Source: DATKZH01 sp035528065
GTDB lineage: Bacteria > Planctomycetota > Planctomycetia > Pirellulales > Thermoguttaceae
Assembly: GCA_035528065.1 (NCBI GenBank)
Contig: DATKZH010000245.1
Coordinates: 1-12,340, forward strand
DNA length: 12,340 nucleotides
Direction: 5' to 3'
In this document: positions 6,820-12,340 of the stretch, piece by piece
Layout of the letters: each line of letters opens with the position of its first letter
Position numbering within the stretch: the first letter of the stretch is position 1
Translations under genes and position numbers: made by a program
The notes under the pieces: model-generated
Told to the model about the DNA's origin: nothing
The model's database searches: none
Seen by the model: only the letters and a program-made list of their open reading frames with translations

Positions 6820-7011
6820 ATGCCCTATTCGAGACCACAAACTGTTGGCGAACTGATCGACCTGCTTAAGTTGTTTCCGGGACACTTCCCAATTGAATTC
6901 CAGGGCCTAACGCTGTTCCAGATCAAGGACCGCGGCGAGGTGGCGAGTTTCGAATTCAACGAGCTGTTCGAAATCACGCACGATCCAAACGCCGTCCATG
7001 ATGGAGATTGA
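6820..7011 (+). CDS. Small hypothetical protein (63 residues)
   Basis: AGGAG at 6806-6810 lies nine bases before ATG 6820, a good ribosome site. The product is acidic and cytosolic, with a predicted helix at the start (TVGELIDLLKLFP, residues 8-20) and alternating beta-like segments (FPIEFQGLTLFQIKD and VASFEFNELFEI). The beginning T-V-x-E-L-I-x-x-L-x-x-F-P is a pattern seen in many small uncharacterised bacterial proteins. I do not know a function. Nothing links it to the toxin-antitoxin remnant except position. No signal peptide or membrane segment is present. The next gene to the right faces it (convergent). Confidence 0.6.
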   Translation: MPYSRPQTVGELIDLLKLFPGHFPIEFQGLTLFQIKDRGEVASFEFNELFEITHDPNAVHDGD

Positions 7012-7022
7012 GTACGCCGGAA

Positions 7023-7034
7023 GTCAATATTGAC
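7023..7034. promoter_or_regulatory. 12-bp perfect palindrome
   Basis: GTCAATATTGAC reads the same on both strands. It starts 12 bases after the small gene's stop, in the convergent 114-bp gap, where an operator is not expected. It is a low-confidence site for a dimeric DNA-binding protein and may be chance. Confidence 0.2.
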
Positions 7035-7054
7035 ACGTCTGAAAATGGCAGTTG

Positions 7055-7080
7055 CGTAGGGTGGGGTGCGTGCACCCACG
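7055..7080. repeat. Short palindromic element, possible relative of the 11596-11652 repeat
   Basis: It begins CGTAGGGTG, like the arm starting at 11596, and contains GTGGGGTGC (7061-7069) facing GCACCCAC (7072-7079), an eight-pair stem with one bulged G. It lies between convergent genes, a usual place for REP-type elements. Confidence 0.45.
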
Positions 7081-7125
7081 CGCCCCTTCCTCAGCGTAGA
7101 CTTCCCGGCCTGCTCGACGCGTCGC

Positions 7126-8553
7126 TCACCCCGCGAGAAAGCCCGACACGCTCCCGCCCCGCTCGATCATCCGCTCGATCGCCAGCAGGTTGAGCATCAG
7201 GTGGCGCGGATGATGAAAGTTGCCGACCCGCTCGTAGTGCTCCACGAACGTGCCCTTGCGATCCGGCCAGAGGTCCCAGAGTGCGTAGCCGTGCTTTTTC
7301 AGGGGGAACGTCTTGTGGACGTACGAGAAAATCCTGCCGAACCAGTCCTTGGCCCAGTCCGCCCCGGTGTGCTCGATGGCGAACAACGTGCCGATCAGGG
7401 CCTCTTCCTGGACCCACAGCGCCTTGTCGAGGATCCAGGTGTTTTCCTCGATGTTTTTACATCCGCGGAAGAAGCCGCCGTAGACGTCGTCCCAGGCGAC
7501 CTCCATGGTTCGCTGGAAGAGCCGGGCCGCCTTGGCGAACAGGGCCTTGTCCTCGCGCCGGTGCGCTTCGTACATCACCATCCACAGGGCCTCGATGCCG
7601 TGCCCGGTGTAGACGAGGTCCCGGTATTCGTTGTCCGGGCGCGACAGGTCGTGCCGGAGCACCTCGTTGAGCAGGTCGTACTCGGGGTTGTAGTGGTGCC
7701 GGAAGATCGCCCCGATCGCGCGGCGAACCGCCGCGTCAATCTCGGCGTCCTCCCGCTGGGCAAGCATCTGGGAGCCGGCCCTCAGAAGCAGCATCCATAC
7801 TCCCAGCAAGCGGACACCGGGCATCTCGCTCCCCGGATCCCCGGCCAGGTAGACCTGCGGCGCCGTGGGGTCGTAGTCGGGCCGGTCGTACAGCTTGACG
7901 CACTTGAGATAGAGCTGTTTGGCCTGGTGCCAGTAACGGTCGTCGCCGCACGCCCGGGCGTACTCGGCAAGACCGTTGGCGATGAACAGGTCGCCGTAGA
8001 CCTGCTTGGCCACCGGCACGTAGCGGCCGCCGATGTATTGACCTTGCGCGGCGATCGGCTTGCCCTCTTTGTCATACTCGGCGGGCCAAAGGTCGTCCCC
8101 CTGCGGCGGGTCGTGGAGGATGAACTCCGCGGCCTTCCGGGCGACCTCCAGGTACTTCTCCTCCCGCGCCAGCTCGTTATACAGGAAGGAGTAGACCCAG
8201 ATGCCCCGGCCGACGTACCAACTGTTCTTCCGGGTGTTCAGGTTTGTGCCGTCGCGGTCGGTGTTGCACATGAACCCGCCCCGCTCATGGTCGATGACGT
8301 GCTTCTCCATGAACGGCAGGAAGTCGTCGAACAGGTCGTAGCGGTACTGGTCGCGGAGCTCTTCGAGCGTGCGGCCGGCCAGCTTTCCGTCGCGGGTCAC
8401 CGTCGCGCAACCCTCGCCGCCTGACTCGGCTTGGGATGCGCACGGTGCCGACGGATCGCTTGCGAGGCACGCGTTCTGCGATAAGCACAGGTCCAATCCG
8501 GCCCAAGCGAATGCAGCCCCCGCGGAAGTCGTCAGAAGTTCTCGGCGATTCAT
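7126..8553 (-). CDS. Tat-exported N-acylglucosamine 2-epimerase (AGE) family protein
   Basis: A 475-residue protein. MNRRELLTTSAGAAFAWAGL has twin arginines at 3-4 and a hydrophobic run, a compact Tat signal. Residues 60-465 fit the alpha/alpha-barrel AGE superfamily, which includes N-acetylglucosamine 2-epimerase, cellobiose 2-epimerase and aldose-ketose isomerases. Family landmarks are R116 in YVGRGIWVYS, H318 and E321 in TGHGIEALW, WVQEEAL at 380-386, and H447/R450 in NFHHPRHL. The reaction is probably 2-epimerisation or isomerisation of a free sugar; the substrate is unknown. It is the second gene of a leftward pair, 33 bases after the dehydrogenase gene, with AAAGGA nine bases before its ATG. 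An extracytoplasmic AGE is unusual; the extra 20-60 region is Cys/Ser-rich. It converges on the small gene ending at 7011. Confidence 0.85.
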   Translation of the reverse strand: MNRRELLTTSAGAAFAWAGLDLCLSQNACLASDPSAPCASQAESGGEGCATVTRDGKLAGRTLEELRDQYRYDLFDDFLPFMEKHVIDHERGGFMCNTDRDGTNLNTRKNSWYVGRGIWVYSFLYNELAREEKYLEVARKAAEFILHDPPQGDDLWPAEYDKEGKPIAAQGQYIGGRYVPVAKQVYGDLFIANGLAEYARACGDDRYWHQAKQLYLKCVKLYDRPDYDPTAPQVYLAGDPGSEMPGVRLLGVWMLLLRAGSQMLAQREDAEIDAAVRRAIGAIFRHHYNPEYDLLNEVLRHDLSRPDNEYRDLVYTGHGIEALWMVMYEAHRREDKALFAKAARLFQRTMEVAWDDVYGGFFRGCKNIEENTWILDKALWVQEEALIGTLFAIEHTGADWAKDWFGRIFSYVHKTFPLKKHGYALWDLWPDRKGTFVEHYERVGNFHHPRHLMLNLLAIERMIERGGSVSGFLAG

Positions 8554-8586
8554 ATTGAACGTCCTTTACGTCCGATGTTCGTCTCG

Positions 8587-9612
8587 TCAGGCCAGCACGA
8601 TCTCTTTTCCGGTTCGGGAAGACTCGTACGCGGCCAGGGCCGCGGCCACCGCCTGTCGACCGTCCCAGCCGGTGACGGGCGGCCGGCGACCGGCCAGGAT
8701 CGCGCCGAAGAAGTCGCGGCAGTGCTTGGCGTACGACTCCAGGCGGACGGGGTCGAGAAACCCCTTGCCTTGCCAGTCGATGGGCTCCTGGGTCTCGACG
8801 ACTTCCCACTGGCCGTCCCGCGTGGCTCGCAGCTCGCCGTACGCGTCCAAATCGATCAGCCCTTGCTCGCCCAGGATCCAGCAGGCGAACTGGGTCCGCG
8901 GGAAGCCCGGCTTGGGCATCTCGCCCGAGCTCCAAAGCGTGACGGTGGTGCCGTCGGTCATGGTCATCAGGAGCATCGACGTGCCCTCCACCTTGACGTC
9001 CGGCTGGAGACTGGTGCACTTGGCGTAGACGGTGGCGATCTCCGCGCCGGTGAGCCAGCGGATGCGGTCGAAATTGTGGATCGCATGGCCGAAGAGGATG
9101 CCCAGGTTGTCGCGGTCGCTTTGCCATTGGGGAAACGCGGCGAGCCCACCGGCCAGAAGCTGGTAGTCCATGATCTGCCGGACGCGTCCGATGCGCCCTG
9201 CCGCGATCAGCTCCTGGGCCCGGATGTTGCACCTGCGGCTTCGCTGGGTGAAGGCGATCGAGCAGAACACGCCCGCCTGTTCGCACGCCTCGATGATCGC
9301 GTCGCAATCGGCCACGGTGCAGGCCATGGGCTTCTCGATCATCACGTGCTTTCCCGCGCCGGCGGCGGCCAGGGCGTGCTCGGCGTGGAGGTGGTGCGGC
9401 GTGGTGACGAACACGGCCGAGACGTCGTCCCGCCTCGCCAGCGACCCGACCGACTCCTCCAAGTCGACGCCGTAGTCCTCGGCCAACTGCCGGGCGCGTG
9501 ACCCGCCCGTCACCGCCTTGAACGTGGCTTCCGGGCAGAACTTGGAGATCGTCTCCGCGTACGTTCGGCCCATGAAGCCCGACCCGATAATCCCCACTCC
9601 GAGGTCGCCCAT
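8587..9612 (-). CDS. Gfo/Idh/MocA-family NAD(P)-dependent oxidoreductase
   Basis: A 341-residue cytoplasmic dehydrogenase. The N-terminal Rossmann fold begins at once with GVGIIGSGFMG (residues 5-15), the GxGxxG dinucleotide site. EKP at 93-95 (MIEKPMA) carries the conserved Lys94, and GHAIHNFDRIRWLTG (175-189) supplies catalytic-type H179 and D182. The C-terminal part is the usual beta-sheet substrate domain. It likely oxidises or reduces a sugar, inositol or sugar acid. I chose ATG 9612-9610 because GAAGGGA lies about eight bases upstream and the Rossmann strand then starts at residue 4. An in-frame start at 9687 would add a 25-residue Ser/Arg-rich stretch with no support. It is first in an operon with the AGE-family gene, consistent with sequential steps on one sugar. 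Confidence 0.9.
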   Translation of the reverse strand: MGDLGVGIIGSGFMGRTYAETISKFCPEATFKAVTGGSRARQLAEDYGVDLEESVGSLARRDDVSAVFVTTPHHLHAEHALAAAGAGKHVMIEKPMACTVADCDAIIEACEQAGVFCSIAFTQRSRRCNIRAQELIAAGRIGRVRQIMDYQLLAGGLAAFPQWQSDRDNLGILFGHAIHNFDRIRWLTGAEIATVYAKCTSLQPDVKVEGTSMLLMTMTDGTTVTLWSSGEMPKPGFPRTQFACWILGEQGLIDLDAYGELRATRDGQWEVVETQEPIDWQGKGFLDPVRLESYAKHCRDFFGAILAGRRPPVTGWDGRQAVAAALAAYESSRTGKEIVLA

Positions 9613-9988
9613 CTGCTTATCCCTTCGGCTGCTGGAACAACTCGACCGGCTTCGGCCCGATCGATCCGCAATCCGGCCAATCCTCAACGCTGCGGCGGCG
9701 ATCGTGGGCCGATCCCTTCGCTAGGGTGCTGAAATTCCCCCCCACATGTGCCGGCACGAAGGTGACGCTGGGGCCCAACGTCAGGAGAACGTCGTCGGCG
9801 ACCACGGGCAAATCCGGAACTCGCGGCCACTCTCTCCTCTCGGCTCCCGGAGGGCCTCATTTTCGACACGCTCTGTTTACATTCTTCGACGGCGACTCTA
9901 AGGTGTTTGACAGTCCCGGGACTGGCCAGTTCCCGATCGACCCGCCGAGTGATTGCCGTCAAGGTAAGGCAAAGTCAAACGGGATGCA
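9613..9988. other. Divergent intergenic region, 376 bp
   Basis: It separates the leftward dehydrogenase operon from the rightward amidohydrolase pair and should hold both promoters. TTGACA at 9907-9912 could be a -35 box for the rightward genes, but no good -10 follows at 16-18 bases. A leftward frame without an ATG stays open from about 9868 to a TAA at 9619-9617, and a rightward frame from 9726 ends at 9992 overlapping ATG 9989. Neither has a ribosome site or a recognisable family, so neither is called as a gene. Confidence 0.5.
9911..9924. promoter_or_regulatory. 14-bp perfect palindrome overlapping a possible -35 box
   Basis: CAGTCCCGGGACTG is identical on both strands and overlaps the end of TTGACA at 9907-9912, some 65 bases before the amidohydrolase start. 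The position suits an operator for a dimeric repressor, but only one copy was seen. Confidence 0.3.
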
Positions 9989-10753
9989 ATGACCAACGAC
10001 CTCCCCCTCTTCGACGCCAACTGCATGCTGGGCCGGATCATCGCCCCGAAGCCGGGTTTCCCCCTCTCGGTCGGCGAGCTTCTGGACGTGATGGACGACT
10101 TCGGGATCGCCGAGGCCCTGGTCTATCACTCGTTGAGCAAAGAGTATCACCCGGCGGAAGGGAACCGCGTGCTTCTCGACGAGATCGCCGCAGTCGAGCG
10201 GCTGCACGCCATGTGGGTCGTCATGCCCTCGCACACCGGCGAGTTGCCCGACGAAGAGGAACTGGTGCGCCAAATGCTATCCCTCGGCGTCAAAGCGGCG
10301 CGGGTCTTCCCCCACCCGGACAGCCAGAACTTCTCCTTGCGGCATTGGGTTTCCGAAAGGCTTCTTCGATCGCTTCAAAGCATGCGCATCCCGCTGTTCG
10401 TCGATCAGGAGCAGGTCGACTGGGACACCGTCCACGAGGTCTGCGAGCGATACTCCGAGCTGCCGCTGGTCTTGACCAACGTCGGGTACCGAGTGAACCG
10501 ATACTTGTATCCGCTCTGGGAGAAGTACGCCAACTCCTACATCGAGCTGTCGAACTACTGCGGCCACCGGGCGATCGAGGAGCTTGTGGGGCGGTTCGGG
10601 GCCGAGAGGCTTCTGTTCGGGACCAGGCTCCCCTACTTCACGCCCGGCTCGGCCATCGGCATGCTGAGCTACGCCGGGATCAGCGAGGCGGAGAGGAAGC
10701 GGATCGCGGGCGACAACCTGAGGAACCTACTCGCGCGAGTCGGTGACGAATGA
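9989..10753 (+). CDS. Amidohydrolase-fold protein lacking all metal ligands (probable pseudoenzyme)
   Basis: A 254-residue cytoplasmic protein with the layout of the Amidohydro_2 TIM barrel and clear alignment to the next gene. None of the metal-site residues remains. The HxH motif is N11-C-M13 (FDANCMLGR), the LKIHP segment is ARVFPHP (104-110), the SH of strand 5 is V138-D139 (LFVDQ), the LAH of strand 6 is L162-T-N164 (VLTNVGY), and the catalytic FGSD is F210-G-T-R213. Hydrolysis by the usual metal mechanism is therefore unlikely. It may be a structural or regulatory partner of its neighbour, or have changed chemistry. The ribosome site is weak (GGGA, close to the ATG). ATGA overlap with the next gene implies coupled, near-equal synthesis. 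Confidence 0.8.
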   Translation: MTNDLPLFDANCMLGRIIAPKPGFPLSVGELLDVMDDFGIAEALVYHSLSKEYHPAEGNRVLLDEIAAVERLHAMWVVMPSHTGELPDEEELVRQMLSLGVKAARVFPHPDSQNFSLRHWVSERLLRSLQSMRIPLFVDQEQVDWDTVHEVCERYSELPLVLTNVGYRVNRYLYPLWEKYANSYIELSNYCGHRAIEELVGRFGAERLLFGTRLPYFTPGSAIGMLSYAGISEAERKRIAGDNLRNLLARVGDE

Positions 10754-11541
10754 TACGGGATCAAGTGAAATCGGGCTTGCCCCTTGACGACGTCCCGGTG
10801 ATCGACTGCCACGGCCATCTCGGCAGTTGGCAGCTCCTCCACATGGCCAAGAACACCGTCGAGGACACGGTCCAGACCATGGACCGCCTGGGCATCGATA
10901 AACTGTGCCTGAGCCCCTTCCTGGGATGCTTCGGCGACTTCCGACGGGGCAACGACGCCCTGGGCAAGGCGCTGCGACACTACCCGGATAGGCTCATCGG
11001 CCAGTTCACCGTCAATCCGCACTACGCCGACGAAATCCTCCCGGAGCTCGAGCGGTGCCAAAGCGAGTACGGAGTGCGGATGCTCAAGATCCACCCGTTC
11101 TGTCACGAGTATCCGGCTGACGGCGAGGGATATCGGCAACTCTGGGCCTATGCGAACGACAACCGGCTGGTGGTTCTCAGCCATACTTGGGAATCCGACA
11201 AGAACTGCGGGCCGGGGATGTTCGGCAAGATCGCAACGGACTACCCGAACGCAACGATCATCCTCGCCCACGCCGGGGGCACGCAGGAAGGTTGCCGGCA
11301 GACGATCGAAGTCGTCCAAGGGCACGAGAACCTCTATCTCGACACGGCAACCAGCCAGCTCCACATCGGGATGATCGAACGCTTCGTCCGGGAGGTGGGC
11401 GCCGAGCGAGTGCTCTTTGGTTCGGATATCCCGCTCCTGGACCCCGCCGCCCAGCTCGGAAGGATCGCGTTTGCGAAGATCAAGGAAGAGGAGAAGGAGT
11501 TGATCCTGGGGCTTAACGCGAAACGGCTGCTGGGGGAGTGA
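10750..11541 (+). CDS. Amidohydrolase (Amidohydro_2 family), intact metal site
   Basis: A 263-residue cytoplasmic TIM-barrel hydrolase. The full ligand set can be seen: H21-x-H23 in IDCHGHLG, K113/H115 in LKIHPF, H145 in VVLSHTWE, H174 in ILAHAGG and D226 in LFGSDIP. This fits the ACMSD/uracil-related Amidohydro_2 group, whose members hydrolyse lactones or amides or decarboxylate small ring compounds with a divalent metal. Next to sugar dehydrogenase and epimerase genes, a lactone or a sugar-acid derivative is a reasonable guess, not shown by sequence. The ATG lies inside the preceding gene's end (ATGA) with only GGTGA upstream, so its translation probably depends on the preceding gene. A palindromic repeat follows 11 bases after the stop. 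Confidence 0.87.
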   Translation: MIRDQVKSGLPLDDVPVIDCHGHLGSWQLLHMAKNTVEDTVQTMDRLGIDKLCLSPFLGCFGDFRRGNDALGKALRHYPDRLIGQFTVNPHYADEILPELERCQSEYGVRMLKIHPFCHEYPADGEGYRQLWAYANDNRLVVLSHTWESDKNCGPGMFGKIATDYPNATIILAHAGGTQEGCRQTIEVVQGHENLYLDTATSQLHIGMIERFVREVGAERVLFGSDIPLLDPAAQLGRIAFAKIKEEEKELILGLNAKRLLGE

Positions 11542-11552
11542 AAACCACACCT

Positions 11553-11672
11553 CGTTACGAGGCTCCGCCTCGTGACATGACCACAGAGTCGTAGTCGTAG
11601 GGTGCGTGAAACGCACCACACCGGCTTCATGGTGCGTTTCACGCACCCTACGGTTGCTCCGCCTCGTAACGT
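11553..11672. repeat. Composite palindromic repeat cluster
   Basis: A hairpin at 11553-11576 (ACGAGGC-TCC-GCCTCGT core, extended by one wobble and two more pairs) is followed by a perfect inverted repeat, with 23-nt arms at 11596-11618 and 11630-11652 around an 11-base spacer. Each arm is itself a hairpin (GGTGCGT-GAA-ACGCACC). The sequence GCTCCGCCTCGT(A/G)AC occurs on both sides, ending at 11576 and 11670, so the big palindrome is flanked by direct copies. It lies between the amidohydrolase and RidA-family genes and looks like a REP- or MITE-type element. Confidence 0.75.
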
Positions 11673-11691
11673 CAGAACAGGACAGCCAACG

Positions 11692-12207
11692 ATGACCGAC
11701 CATCACAAGCAAGACCAACCAGGTGTACGTCGCGTGTTCCTCGGGGGCGCACTGGCGGCAGCGACCGGCGGCTCACTCGCCGCGTTCTCCTCCGCGTCCG
11801 CACAGCCCCGCACCGAGCGGAAGTCCAAGGCCAAGCGGACCGGCCTCACCCCCGAAGGCCTTCCCCCCGCCGACTCCGGCTATACGCAGGGAATCCTCGC
11901 CGAAGGGCAGCGCCTGGTGTTCGTCTCCGGCCAGGGACCGGACGACTTGACGGCCGACGTGGAAACGCAGCTCCGCCAAACGCTGAAGAACATCGGCGAC
12001 GTGCTCCAGGTGGCGGGAGCGTCGTTCGCGGACGTCGTGTTCATCCGCGGGTACTTCGTGCATCTGAGCCGCGATCTGCCCGTGTATCGCAAGATCCGCA
12101 AAGACTACCTCAAGAAACCCTACCCGGCCTCGAGCTGCGTCGGCGTGACCGAGCTGGCCGTTCAGGGGATGGAGTTCGAGATCGAGGCGTTGGCCATCCT
12201 CCCGTAG
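11692..12207 (+). CDS. Tat-exported RidA/YjgF-family protein
   Basis: A 171-residue protein. GVRRVFLGGALAAATGGSLA has twin arginines at 13-14 and a hydrophobic run ending near SASAQ (34-38), a Tat signal. Residues 60-171 form one RidA (YjgF/YER057c/UK114) domain, normally a trimer that hydrolyses reactive enamines or imines. The C-terminal EFEIEALAIL fits the family. The Arg that binds substrate carboxylate in archetypal RidA (P-A-R-x-x-V) is replaced here: PASSCVGV gives S147. It is therefore unlikely to be a classic imine deaminase, matching the Rid subgroups without this Arg. I chose ATG 11692 because AGGA lies nine bases upstream; an in-frame ATG at 11602 lies inside the palindromic repeat. 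A secreted RidA suggests a role outside amino-acid metabolism. Confidence 0.85.
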   Translation: MTDHHKQDQPGVRRVFLGGALAAATGGSLAAFSSASAQPRTERKSKAKRTGLTPEGLPPADSGYTQGILAEGQRLVFVSGQGPDDLTADVETQLRQTLKNIGDVLQVAGASFADVVFIRGYFVHLSRDLPVYRKIRKDYLKKPYPASSCVGVTELAVQGMEFEIEALAILP

Positions 12208-12264
12208 GGTGATACTATGGAAGCGGAGGCCGAGCCGAACTAGCTTGGTCCTTGAACACGTGGT

Positions 12265-12293
12265 AAACCGGGGGTTTGTACGAGTCTCAAACC
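12265..12293 (+). promoter_or_regulatory. Two mutually exclusive hairpins upstream of the last gene
   Basis: AAACC (12265-12269) can pair with GGTTT (12273-12277). The same GGTTTG (12273-12278) can instead pair with CAAACC (12288-12293) around a nine-base loop. Both cannot form together. They lie 28-56 bases before ATG 12321, suitable for leader control, or possibly part of an insertion-sequence end. No proof of function. Confidence 0.3.
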
Positions 12294-12320
12294 AGCGATT
12301 TCCACAAAAGGAGCCAAGCC

Positions 12321-12340
12321 ATGAAGTATGTCGGCGTCGA
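12321..12340 (+). CDS. Start of a gene cut by the right edge (possible IS110-type transposase)
   Basis: ATG 12321 follows AAAGGAG (12306-12312) by eight bases, an excellent ribosome site, so a real gene starts here. Only MKYVGV and part of the next codon, which begins GA, are present. IS110/IS1111-family transposases often begin M-x-x-V-G-V-D-x-H, where the Asp is the first catalytic residue of the RuvC-like domain; the seventh codon here is GA-, so Asp or Glu. Sugar kinases and ROK proteins can begin the same way, so the product is undecided. If it is IS110, the preceding 113 bases would be the element's left end. Confidence 0.6.

Noticed and set aside
6539..6838. Leftward frame containing FYIAKYVDDEP
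   Set aside because: The phrase faintly recalls the start of DUF3037-type proteins, but the rest does not fit, the frame runs antisense to the antitoxin-like ORF, and no start signal is present.
9613..9687. Longer start of the Gfo/Idh/MocA gene
   Set aside because: The extension is a Ser/Arg-rich stretch without ribosome site, while ATG 9612 gives a normal Rossmann-fold N-terminus and has GAAGGGA upstream.
9726..9992. Rightward frame overlapping ATG 9989
   Set aside because: The ATGA overlap is tempting, but there is no ribosome site, the composition is Ser/Thr/Pro/Gly-rich, and no family is recognised.
11602..11691. Upstream ATG for the RidA-family gene
   Set aside because: The extra 30 codons are translated palindromic repeat, and the Tat signal works only from ATG 11692, which has AGGA upstream.
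1..12340. CRISPR array, tRNA, rRNA or replication origin
   Set aside because: No regularly spaced direct repeats, cloverleaf with a TTC loop, rRNA core sequence or DnaA-box cluster was seen on either strand.

Overview
The window is GC-rich chromosomal DNA (mid-60s % GC by eye). I read it as a member of the Planctomycetes or a close PVC relative, probably an environmental genome. The grounds are Tat or Sec signals on metabolic enzymes, AP_endonuc_2 sugar isomerases, Gfo/Idh/MocA oxidoreductases, C45 acyltransferases and planctomycete-style TTGACA-N17/18-AGAAT promoters. This is inference from family content; no rRNA or other phylogenetic marker is present.

Left block (1-4882): a truncated, leftward, secreted polysaccharide-deacetylase-like gene (1-430) diverges from a rightward run. 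That run is a Tat-exported sugar isomerase/epimerase (684-1727), a Sec-exported alpha/beta hydrolase with an unrecognised C-terminal domain (1857-3647), and a C45 Ntn-hydrolase overlapping it by ATGA (3644-4882). A good sigma70-like promoter lies at 547-576.

Accessory middle (4883-7125): coding here is less GC-biased and interrupts the metabolic genes. A near-consensus promoter (4934-4962) opens a 260-nt untranslated stretch with a strong hairpin and interleaved inverted repeats. This leads into a gene for three homing-endonuclease-associated DNA-binding repeats fused to a restriction-endonuclease-like domain (5226-6245). Downstream lie a perfect 17-bp inverted repeat (6259-6321), a decayed PIN-toxin gene with an internal stop overlapping a small antitoxin-like ORF (6379-6746), a 63-residue hypothetical gene (6820-7011), and short palindromes.

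Right block (7126-11541): a leftward two-gene operon encodes a Gfo/Idh/MocA dehydrogenase (8587-9612) followed by a Tat-exported N-acylglucosamine-2-epimerase-family protein (7126-8553). A 376-bp intergenic region separates it from a rightward, overlapping pair of amidohydrolase-fold genes (9989-10753 and 10750-11541). The first of that pair has lost every metal ligand; the second keeps them all. Together the genes suggest uptake and oxidation, isomerisation or hydrolysis of an unusual sugar or uronate, but no substrate can be assigned.

Right edge (11542-12340): a composite palindromic repeat with perfect 23-nt arms (11596-11652), a Tat-exported RidA-family protein (11692-12207), a short region with two mutually exclusive hairpins, and the first six codons of another gene (12321 onward) that could be an IS110-type transposase.

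The most promising novelties are the pseudoenzyme/enzyme amidohydrolase pair, the HNE-repeat/nuclease gene with its structured leader, and the palindromic repeats. No CRISPR array, tRNA, rRNA or replication origin was seen.
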